The notes below the pieces were generated by a model. It saw only the letters and a program-made list of their open reading frames with translations, made no database searches and had not been told where the DNA came from. This document shows positions 21,735-32,300 of a stretch of 64,000 nucleotides of DNA, piece by piece; the stretch's first letter is position 1, and each line of letters starts with the position of its first letter. The stretch is taken from the NCBI GenBank assembly GCA_031213475.1, contig JARUPZ010000002.1:14881425-14945424 (forward strand), written 5' to 3'. A program made the translations under genes and the position numbers. This stretch comes from Nereocystis luetkeana (Eukaryota > Sar > Phaeophyceae > Laminariales > Laminariaceae).

Positions 21735-23690
21735 TAGGACAGATCAGGTCCTATGGATCTAGATCTTTTGGGGCAGATAGATCCCTGATATACAGGGATC
21801 TGCGGGATCTAGATCATGTCGCCCCTTCTCCCCCCCGGTACGTGCCTTTATTTTTTGTCGCGCATAGGGTTCAGCATTCCCACATTGCTCGTCGATTTTC
21901 ATCGAATATAGCTAACTCACGCTCTCGCGCTTTCCGCCTATCATTTTTTTATTCATGAAAAAGCCCACACCTAGGACAGATCAGATCCTATGGATCTAGA
22001 TCTTTTGGGGCAGATAGATCCCTGATATACAGGGATCTGCGGGATCTAGATCATGTTTGCTGTATAGGATCTGTGCGACCTACAGTAGTAGAGCCTATCT
22101 GTGTACACGTTTGCCTGGGTGGGATCTGTATACTTTAGATCTTGAGTACATATTTCTGTGTGTGGGATCTATATGATCTAGATCTTACACACACGTTTGC
22201 CCGGGCATGATCTGTGCGATCTGCCTGATCTGCACATGTTTGACCGCTAAGATAGATATGATCTGGGAGATCTAGATCATATATGCCTGGAGGGATCTGC
22301 CTGGTCTAGATCTTACATACATACATACATGTTTCGGTGGGTGGGATCTGCAAGATCTAGATCATACATACATGTTTCGCCTGGTGGTGGGGTCTGCAGA
22401 TTTGCGTGATCTGCACATGTTTCATAAAGTAAGTGGGGTCTGTATGATATAGATCTAACATACATGCTTCGCCTGGTGGGATCTGTATGATTTAGATATT
22501 TCATACCTGGTACATGTTTCGCCGGATAGGATATGTATCATATCTACTTGATCTGTACATGTTTCGCCTGGTGGGGTCTGTACGATTTGGGTGATCTGCA
22601 CATACATACACATGCTTGTCAGGTGGGATCTGTATGATCTGCATGATCTGCCACATTGTATTCGCAGATGATGAAGATGTACGTACATGTTTATGTTTGC
22701 TCGCGGGTGATTATATGCGTTGGCTCATATATATCGGAACCGTTGTACCAGGTATACGAGATGTGACATAAATGACGACATCGCAGCCCACGGTGGTGGT
22801 GGCGGCTGGCAGCTTAATCTCCCCCCCATCAACCACTCAGCCACAGCTGCACAACAAGCACGCCGTCGCTTACAAACAACGTACGGCATGACTACTGTCG
22901 GGGGCGGCAGCTCTGATAGTTGCACTGAGTCAGCAGATGATGTCGGCAGCGGGCGGAAGTGGGTTCCTCGGCGGATCCCGGAGGCGAACCAATCGAGTTG
23001 GATCTTGCACGCACATTTATTTGGCCGTGTGCGATCTGCATGATCTAGATCGTACACACACGTTTGCCCGGGTGGGGTCTGTATGATCTAGATCTTACAT
23101 ACATGTTTCGCCAGGAGGGATCTGCATGATCTGCGTGACCTGCACATGTTCGTCAGGTGGGATCTATCTGTATGATCTGCGTGATCTGCACATGTTTCAC
23201 CAGATGGGGTCTGTATGATCTAGATCTCGCACATATGTTTTTGCCCGGGTATGATCTGTATGGATGATCTGCCTGATCTGCACATACATACATGTTTGCC
23301 TGGTGCGATAACTATGACCTGCGAGATCTAGATCATATACGCCCGAAGGGATCTTTTTAATGTAGAGCTTCTATTTACATATATATTATATATGTTTCGG
23401 TGGGTGGGATCTGTATGATCTAGATATATATATGTATGATCAAGATCATACAACATATGTTTCGCCAGGTGGGATCTATCTGCAGATCTACGTGATCTGC
23501 ACATACATGTTTCAGAAGGTGGGATCTCTATGATCTGCCCGAACTGCATATATACATTTGCCGGATGAGATCTGTGTGCTCTGCATGATCTGCACATGTT
23601 ACGCCGGGTGGGGTCTATATGATTTAGATCTTGTGCACAACTTTTACGTATCTATCTGTGAAAAAGGATCTAGATGATCTAGATCATAAT
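21735..23690. repeat. GATC-rich minisatellite array
   Basis: A long run of diverged units of about 50-70 bp built from GGGATCTGTATGATCTAGAT and CATACATGTTTCGCCTGGTG. It is interrupted by a SINE-B fragment (21823-21970) and by 350 bp of unrelated sequence (22690-23035). The interior of the GGACAGATCATC elements uses the same words. Confidence 0.8.
21823..21970 (-). mobile_element. SINE family B, internal fragment
   Basis: The body only (GGTACGTGCCTTTATTTTTT to CGCTTTCCGCC and AAAAAGCCCACAC), embedded in the GATC-rich satellite. Confidence 0.6.
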
Positions 23691-23730
23691 CTGCTCTTCT
23701 ACTAGGTGTGAATTTTCAAGTCCATACGAG

Positions 23731-23809
23731 CATGCACTCGGTGAGACTTGAACCCACGAAAGCGATCTTGGTAGGCACGCGAACCACCTACCAAGCCACC
23801 GGGGACGCC
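23731..23809 (-). mobile_element. SINE family B, tRNA-like head only
   Basis: The reverse complement begins GGCGTCCCCGGTGGCTTGGT and contains GGGTTCAAGTCTCACC. The A box, B box and T-arm are good, but the 7-bp acceptor stem does not pair, so it is not a functional tRNA. Confidence 0.6.
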
Positions 23810-24316
23810 GGTACACGTTGATCTATAGCGATCTGTGTGACCTCTCCAAGTGTCCACGTTTGATGATCTGTACCTGGTACATACTGTATACGGTAGGATA
23901 TACCGTATGCATGTTCTTCACCTGGTACGTGCCTGTCGGTACGTCTCAAGTCCCAACTCCCAACCCACCACTGACGATCTGTACGATCTATAGCAGTGAG
24001 TAGCTCGAAAAGTCGCGCAGCCCGATCTGTATAATGAACAGGAAGGAGTACGAGCAAGGAGACAAAAAAATGTTGTTGTCCCCTTCTTTGCTGTTGTTGC
24101 TGTATTAATAGCTTTTTACTCTTTCCTGCCCAGCATCATCACATAATCAAGCAGACCGTACGAGTTGTACAAACAACGAACAGGTACGGTACGCAGACGT
24201 AGGCTCTTGTTTGCGGGCTTTGTGACACGCATGGGAGAGGAGCGTCTGCCGAAGAGGGTGATGTTCGGGGAGATGGTTGGGGGTAAGGGTTACTCCGGAG
24301 GGCAGGAGTGGGACTG

Positions 24317-24620
24317 TGGATGAGGTACCTTGAGGAGGACCTCAAGGAGTTCGGCATCAAGCTCGAAGGGTGGCGCGAGGCAGCACAGAAAGCCGGCAGA
24401 TGGTTCCGACGAGTCGAGGAAGGGGCGGAGGCCTTCATGCGGAAAATTTAATGGCATAAGGATGAGAAGGAGGCATCGACAGAACGGCATAGAATAGCTG
24501 GCCGGCAGATTAGATGGTTCCGACGAGTCGAGGAAGGGGCGGAGGCCTTCATGCGGAAACGGCATAATAAGGATGAGAAGGAGGCATCGGCAGAACGGCA
24601 TAGAATAGCTGCAACCATGA
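24317..24620 (+). mobile_element. LINE C-terminal coding fragment with internal duplication
   Basis: The frame reads RYLEEDLKEFGIKLEGWREA, then AQKAGRWFRRVEEGAEAFMR and a stop, then a repeat of the RWFRRVEEGAEAFMRK unit about 112 bp later in the same frame. The LxxW..A.xxxxxWRRxV pattern resembles the C-terminal end of LINE reverse transcriptases. The RT core is missing. Confidence 0.4.
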
Positions 24621-25163
24621 CCACAGCCGTTGACGCCAACGCGAGTGCGCAAAATGGCAGGGAAGAGGGGGGGGGCGAAACAGGGACGAGGGGGAATGCA
24701 TGGGGGGGGGGGGGGGGGGGGGGGAGGCGGTCTGCCCAACAGACTGAAGCCTGGTTATGGCCATCATCGTCATGATGCACTCCCTTCTTTGGGACCCAAG
24801 TAACTAGCACATGGTGCCACCTGGGCAACTTTGCGTGTCTGTATGCTCCAGTGTGCCTGCCTTTCGTATTTTCTTTCCCCCCCGCCCGTGATTATCGCTT
24901 CTTGTCCCTTCTTTTTTTTTCTTTTTTTTCTTTTTTCATATTTCTTTCATTCCCGTTTGTACCTCTTTGTGTCTCTGTTAGTATGGTCCGTTTTGCCTTT
25001 TTTGCGTTTTGCTACGAATCTGCTTCTGTTTTTTTTTTTTTTTTTACTTCGCTTCATCTTCTTTTTTAGGTTTTTGTCTGCTATCAATAGTCTCCTTTTT
25101 GCTTCCCTGGTGTCCGCAGTGGTGGAGTGTGTATGCTTGTTTTTGTTTTTTTTGCCTTTGTTT

Positions 25164-25248
25164 TACTACCGAGGTATTTCTTCCACTCCAGAATTATTGG
25201 AACCTGTCCTGCGACCACGGACTGCATTGTATTGTGAGTTAATGTGAG

Positions 25249-25282
<34 letters not shown>
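25164..25282 (+). mobile_element. retroelement 3' tail ending in (AAC)n, copy 2
   Basis: A 70-bp block (GAGGTATTTCTTCCACTCCA ... GGACTGCATTGTATTG) followed by GAGTTAATGTGAG and (AAC)n. The same block and tail occur at 53813-53937, and the last part at 7303-7350. Short tandem tails are typical of some non-LTR elements. Confidence 0.55.
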
Positions 25283-25754
25283 CTCCCACGCTGTGACCGA
25301 TGATCAGGTTTTGGGCAGCAAGACTTCCGCTTTTAATTTGCTGCCTGTTCGCCCTGTGGTACTGCCGCCTGGTGCCTGGTGCTTGCTGCCTGTGTCGGGG
25401 AGTCGGGTAGAGGCTTTGTGAGATGGCTACGGCGATCGTTGACGATCCTTTCATTTTCGCTGCTGCTGCTGTTGTTGCTGTTCGCAGTACGTACGTGAAT
25501 CGAAAATGGTCGAAGGTTGATGTAAACGGACGTATCTAAAAGTATCTAATGACAACACAGAAGAAGGTATCCACCCACAGAAAATACAAATTATTTGGTC
25601 ATTTTTTATTTTGGGAACATCTCGTTTTTTGTGTTGTGTTTGTTCGTTTTGGTGTGTTGGTGACCAGCCTGGGGCATGATACAAAGCATCGCAAACACCC
25701 ACTCCGCCCCTACAGGCCCCAGGTCCACATTCACCTGCTTGCTGCTAGACGTCG

Positions 25755-25768
25755 GTATAAACGTATAA
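25755..25768 (+). promoter_or_regulatory. possible TATA-like site upstream of SGNH copy 2
   Basis: Two overlapping TATAAA-like words (GGTATAAACGTATAAA) lie about 55-65 bp upstream of the ATG at 25821. No equivalent was seen before copy 1, so this may be chance. Confidence 0.2.
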
Positions 25769-25820
25769 ACCCCGTTTCTGCTGTAGTCGCACGAGGACGA
25801 TATAGCGTCCGCAGAGACGA

Positions 25821-26387
25821 ATGCGTGTCAAGTTCTTGCTGGCGACGGCCGTCGCAGCCGTGCTCGTCGGCGGCGCTCTCCTCGGACGCATACTCGGAGT
25901 GTCCCGGATCCAGGGTTATTACTATTTTGGTGATGAAGTTGCTAAAAAAGACGGAGCAGTACGAGGAGAAGAGAGTGCTCTCCACATGCGACAAGGACAA
26001 ACGACGAAGCGAGCAGTACCAGCAGCGACAGTAGTAGAGCAGCAACACCAACAGCATGTGCCCGGTGAAGAGGCAGGGGCAGCAGGCCTACGAGCAGGAC
26101 GACCTTCGGTCGGAGGTGACTATCATGCCGATGAGACGAAAGGACTCGATGGTGGTGCAGCAGGGACTCGTGACAGCAGCAGGAGCAGCAGCAGCAGCAG
26201 AGCCGGAACAACTGAGGGGGAGAAAGAGGGTTCGGCACCAACATCCGAGGGGGGCAGGTCAAGTGACCCGGAGTCCCGGCAGGGAGAAGAGGCTGGCGGG
26301 AAGGCACAAGTACCACTGGCGATGCCGCATGCCGGTGTGCTCGAGAGTGTCATGTCGACGTACAAGGACATATCGGAGGAGATTTTG
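25821..26387 (+). CDS. SGNH copy 2, exon 1 (N-terminal anchor and stalk)
   Basis: The ATG is followed by RVKFLLATAVAAVLVGGALLG, a clear signal anchor or signal peptide. A stalk of about 150 residues follows, rich in Gly, Glu, Gln, Ser and Arg, ending VMSTYKDISEEIL at donor GTGCGT. The 189 codons compare with 121 in copy 1; the extra length is all low-complexity stalk. Confidence 0.82.
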
Positions 26388-29300
26388 GTGCGTTCTCTAC
26401 GACGTAAAACACTATGCCATACCCTGGGTAATTATTACCAGGTACCTGGTATTATATTTTGGTATTCTGTAAATCTGGTTCATCTTACGAGTATTTTACA
26501 CCAGGTACCAACTGCTGTAAAACTCTGTCCCGAAATTTAAATACTGATTATATTCCATTTTAATTATATAACGGTCCTTACATCTCCGGACAAATTCAAT
26601 GCATGAAGCAGGGCTAAGCCGTGCGTTGCGTCGCAGCTCTCTGGGATAGAGTGCTACGGGTAGACACACACGTAGATACGTGCCTGCACCCATACGTAGG
26701 AACCACAAATATATGCCAGGTACCAGGTAAGATGCTTAGTGCCCGACAACCAACAATCAACACACCTATTAATTCTGCTGTTGTAGTATTAATAGTACAA
26801 GGTATTCATCGACGTGTTTGTGTGGCGTCTACAGGCCCGAAGGGGGATTTTTTTTTTTTGTTTCTTGATTTTCCTATTATTAATAGGAGATCTGGGTAAA
26901 AAAACCTTACGTCCAACACACTTTCTCATTTGTGTACCAGTTCTACTAATAGTCCATCTGTAGGACAGAAATATTCAGCACTTCGGACAGATAGATCATG
27001 ATCTGCCTGACCTACTTTTATTTCATACCATGGTATGTACCTCGTACATCGTGTGCTGGGTGTATTTGGTACAAATCATTCGGTCGGGAACTAACTATTA
27101 ACACTTTTAATATACATACCGCTGCTGCTGTGTGTGTACGTACGCACATACGAGACGAGCCGAGTGAAAGATCACACAGACAGGCCGTATCACCTCGGAG
27201 TACAATGCGCGCTTTGTTACGAATGTACCACAGCGGGTAGCGGGTACGTACTACCAGGTACGTACATAAAGCCCGGGCACACACGCATGACAACACGGCC
27301 GGTCACACCCGATAGTTTTGCAGACCAAGTACGGTATTGTTGCGGAGTCGCGTGCAGATCATTCAGGCCCTGAACCGCAGCCCCTTGCAACTTTGTTGTA
27401 GACGATGATGCAGATCCACGAAAATATCTTTATGATCTGTAATACTCCAGTATTAATATTAATAGTACAGAGATAGACGTAGATGTGAGCTGTCCGACGT
27501 CTGGGATATTTGCGCCCCTTTCACGAATATTTCAGGACGTAATAATAACTACCTGGTACCTGGTACTCCCTAACGTTCAGCCGGTAGCATGAGACCAACG
27601 ACCGCGCCGCGCGCCGTCCCGTTGCTGTTGCTGTTCAGAAAAGGGGGAGGGGGGATACCTTGGGCGGGTGATGGATTAACTTTTTTTTACCCGAAAGCTT
27701 TCCAAGGCTTGTGAGTGTGTGTGCTTTTTTGTTTTTTTCACTCTTTCTATCATCATACCCGTCGACATCCAGCACAACCAGTTTCCGTCCTGATTCTTCA
27801 ATCCTACAGCAGTAGAGGGAAACAAATTCTTCTCTGGTCACAAAACTAGGTCAGAGCTAGTGATACGACGTTGTTACGCAGTACTCGTAAGCAGGGTAGA
27901 CAATGTCATGCCATCGTACTGAAGCCGGTCGCCCCGGTGGTTCAAGTGGTTAACCTCGAATTCTACTTGTGTTTGAGTCCTTGGTTCGAGCCCCAGGTGG
28001 GTCGGACTTTTGACTTTATTTGCAAAAATAAAAATAAAAAGGATTCAATTGTTGAGAGCGCCGTGCAGCGTGGGTAGGCACAATTCGATGCGAGTCGACA
28101 AGGGAAGAAAAGGCTGAAATCTTTTCGCGATAAAAATGAAGGCACGTACCGTAGCGGGAAGCGGGGAGAAGAGCCTGCTATGTGACCCCGGATCTGAGTT
28201 ACGAGTTGGAAGGAGAGAGAGAAGAAGATATGCGAAGATAATAAATGGGATGGAAAAAAAAAAAAAAAACGACAGGAAACACATGCACATTCTATAAAAG
28301 AGAGAAAACCAACAAAAACAAAGGTCGGCGGGTGGGTGGGTGGGTGGGTGGGTGGGGGGGTGGTCGTTGCTCGATTAATCTGTTATCTGTGCACCTGGTC
28401 TGTGGTATACACCGACGACTGTAAGGCTTACCTTGGGCGACGGTGACCAATTGGGTACATGCTACACTTACTATTCACCTGCCGCGTACAAAGTAGCATC
28501 TCTGTGGCGTAGTTCTGTGACCACAGAACTTGTACGAGTATATCTCTAGGATAGAAGAATCGGCACGGACACTGGTTGTGTGTGTTCTTCTCATTAGTCC
28601 GTTCTTTCTACCCGTCGACATCCAGCACAACCAGTGTCCGTGCCGATTCTCCAATCCTAGGAGAAGAGATACTTGTCAAGCTCTGTGGTCACAAAACTAC
28701 GCCACAGAGAAACCTGGTACCTGGTATTACGTTGCCATGTACCAGGCACCTGGTAGGCAGTAAGCACAGCAGCGGTTATCCTGGATGTCGACGGGTAGAA
28801 AGAACGAAGAACACACACGTACACTGCCTGTCGTACTCTGTGTGTACCCGCGTGTATGCATACAGACTGCCAGTACGTATCCAAATGTTAATAGCTCGGG
28901 AGTATATTTATAAAATTAAAAACATCAGCAGCTGTGGAATCGAAGATTTCGTCTAAACTCATCCTTTTTGTAAGCTGTGTGTGATAACTGCGATCGCGTG
29001 TACTACGGGTTTCATATGGCCTTATTCCGGCTATATGTGCAAGTCCGTACACAAGGAAGACAAAATATGAAGCTGCAGAATTCTAGGAAAACGTTGCCGT
29101 GAAGGTGTTCCCTACTGAGCCATAGGGGTATAAGATAAGATCGACCGATTACCCAGCCCAGGGTAGTAATCCTTGTAACACTCTTCTCCCCCCCCCTCTG
29201 AACGGCGGCATCTGTGGGGCAAGAGTACCTTATACGGCCGTACGCTGACCTACCCGCTTCGTTTCAATACTTGGGGAACCAGGGAGACGTGCTTTTTGTT

Positions 29301-32300
29301 TTGGGGGACGCACGTGGAAGCGTTTGTATAAAAGACACGTTCATTCGAAGTGAGATTCTGACCCGTGTCCCCGACGACGTCACATGTGATGGATGGACTT
29401 ACCTACCAATGCTACTGAGCTACCTGGTACAGGGGCAAAAGATCGATCGGTTTCCCAGCCCAGGGTAGTCCCTGATAGCAAGGGGGTGTGTCTATATTTG
29501 CGAAAATCACATAAAAAGAAAAATATTGTCAACCATGGTATGTCGTGCGTGGTACTCGTTCGCCGCGAGTTTGGAGAGACGAAATGGTGGGCGGGTTCTT
29601 TTTCTGAGTTCGGGGAAACAAAATAATACCAGGTACGAGAAACTACAACAGCAGTAGTAGTAGTAGTAGTGGTACGAAGGACGGCTTGCACCCACATATT
29701 CTTGAGAAGTTTGTTGGATTTTTCTCCCGAGCGTTTTCGGAGTAAAACAAAACTTGATGTCAGAAGTACGTACTCGTATCCTCCGCCCGATGGACGCTCA
29801 CGAATCTTCTTGCGTTCCGTTCGTTGCATTGTTTTTTAGTATGAAAGTGATGTGAACTCCCAAGCTTGTCTGCTTCCGCCGTCAGTTTTTCAGTTTGAAC
29901 ATGTACCATGTCAATATGGCAGCGCAGTGATCGAAGCATCTTGGCGTGTGTAATCCAAGGTTCATTCAGACTGCCGTGCACACATTTGACGGGCAACGAC
30001 GAGGGTCGACGCTGAACAAAAAAGGCAACCAGGGTCGACGTTAAAGATCGCATTTATTTATCTATCTATGACGAGCAGGTAGAGCTATTCATATGATACA
30101 GCAGCACTGATTGTCGTACAAACCACAAACAAAGCTCTGCGGCATACATTTCACCGTGCGTACGTAAAGAGCGTTGACCCCGCACAGGGTTGCGACAACG
30201 GTCGGGCCGTTTTCTGCTCGGGACATTTGTTTTTCAGGTTGCGAACAGAGTTTTTTATCTTTTGAAAGTTAGATTTTAGGACAACCCGGGACCGATCAAG
30301 CTTCCTCTTTCTCCGGCGCGCTACACGACTTCGACGAGAGCTGTACGAGGCTCTTGGTGTATGCGAATTCACTTGGATAGTTGTTAAGATCCCGGAGAGC
30401 GGGACACTTTGTATCCCTGGACAGGTCTGCCTATTAAGCCGGCACTCGTTGGTACTCACGTTGATGTTCGCTTAGAGATAGAAGAGCCACTTTATTCCTT
30501 TCGTGCACGACGGAGACTGAGACCACGCTCGTGCCTCTCTGGAAAACCCCTGGTTTTACACCTAAGATACGCCTTCCAAGTACTACAAATACGTTCCCAG
30601 TGCCAGAACCCAGGTAATTACCGGGCTTTCAACCTCATACAAAGCAGTATCATAACAATAGCGCGTTTGCACGGGGGGTCCAGCGTAACGTAGACGAATC
30701 TCGAGGCGCCGCCGTGGATAAGCTGACTTTCGCTTCTCGGCTGCACTCGATATTTTTTTTCTTAACGTTTTCCTGGACTTCGGGGGGTGACTTTTCTACT
30801 TACTTGTTGACGTTTTCCGAGTTTTCGGGTCGGGAGTTTTCTGGCAGGTGTGTTCCTGGTTTGTCTTTTTTTTTTCTTGGGCTCGGTCGGGGATGATATT
30901 CGCGTATTTTGTCCTGCCTACCCCCCCCACTCAGTGTCGGGGCTGGTCTGGGTAATCGGGCCACTCATTTGTGGCACAGGACACGTTTCCAGAGTTGTAG
31001 GCTGGGTTTTCGGTGTGATTCTTGACATCTTCCGTGTTGTTTTTCTTCTCGTTTTTGCTATTCACTTTTCGCTTTTTCCATACATCTTTCTCGCCCCCCC
31101 CCCGTCGCGGGTGACATGGCAATAGTCTTCCTTGACGATATCTTCCTGCCCCTTAAGACTGGGTCTACCTTTGATTATTTTACGTACTTTGCCGGCTTGG
31201 TTGCCTTGCCGTTCAGAGGTGTGGGAGTGAGTTTTGAGGAGCCGCATCTTCGACTCAGGTTCTAGTTCGTGGAATCGGGGTTTCCATGAATTTCCCATAA
31301 TTCTGCATATACGGCTCATCAGAGTGGGCTAGTGTTATGATACTGCTTTGTATGAGGTTGAAAGCCCGGTAATTACCTGGATTCTGGCACTGCGATCGTA
31401 TTTGTAGTACTTGGAAGGCGTATCCTCGGATTTCCAGGGGTTCCCCAGAGAGGCACGACCGTGGTCTCAGTCTCCGTCGTGGACGGAAGGGATGAAGCTG
31501 TTCTTCTTCTATCTCTAAGCAAACAACAACGTGAGTACCAACGATTACCGACTTAATAAGCAGACCTGTCTACGAGGGGTACAAAGTGTCCTGCATGTCC
31601 TGATCTTCACATTGCCCCCTTTAGAACGAGGAAAATCGAGCTAGTTTTCCTCGAAGTAAGTCTCACTACCCTCGCAGAGGTACCCGGATCAGTTTCCCGC
31701 TTCTCGGGGGTCGCAGTTGCGAGAAGTTCGGACTACTATTACGGGGGACCATAGTTAATAGGATCAATGGTATACACATAAAAAACTACCAGGTATATGT
31801 TTAACCATTTTTACTAACAATATTCGACCCTATTAACTATAGTCCCCCGTATTATCCCATTTGACGATTTTCTTGAAAGAGAAGTAGCAGTTGCACAAAA
31901 TGGGGGCCTTGGTTGAAGAAAAAATAAAATGCCTCTTGATAGCACGAACATTGAAGAATGAGCCAGTCCGAACTTCTCGCCACTGCGACTCTCGGGAGGC
32001 GGGAACTGGTTCTGGGTACCTTTCCGAGAGTAGTCAGACTCATTCCGAATAAAGCCGGCTCGATTTCCTCGCATTGCGAGACAAAACCTACGTTGAAAGC
32101 AAAGAAACGCCTGTTTGCAACCCCCCGGAAAACAAGTTCTGGATAAGAAACGACGGAGGGGGTTCTATAGTCTATCATTATATTTTCGGAAGGCTGTCGG
32201 CCGAATATAGCCGAACACACCTTACTGTTGTTCGGTACCAGGTATTGGCCACCTTGCCGTTCTGGAAAAATCGAGCGCTGAAAAACGATCGTACGCTATA

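Larger units (their letters stand above)
17419..25820. other. intergenic region between the SGNH copies
   Basis: 8.4 kb with SINE-B copies, MITEs, an LTR, the GATC-rich array and a LINE 3' end. 24870-25150 is strongly T-rich. No host gene was recognised. Confidence 0.5.

Noticed and set aside
22690-23035. CRISPR-like spaced repeats around the GATC-rich array
   Set aside because: Units are diverged and variable in spacing, without constant repeats or cas genes, in a eukaryotic context.
23731-23809. tRNA gene on the minus strand
   Set aside because: The A and B boxes and T-arm look good, but the acceptor stem does not pair and the same head occurs on SINE-B elements.
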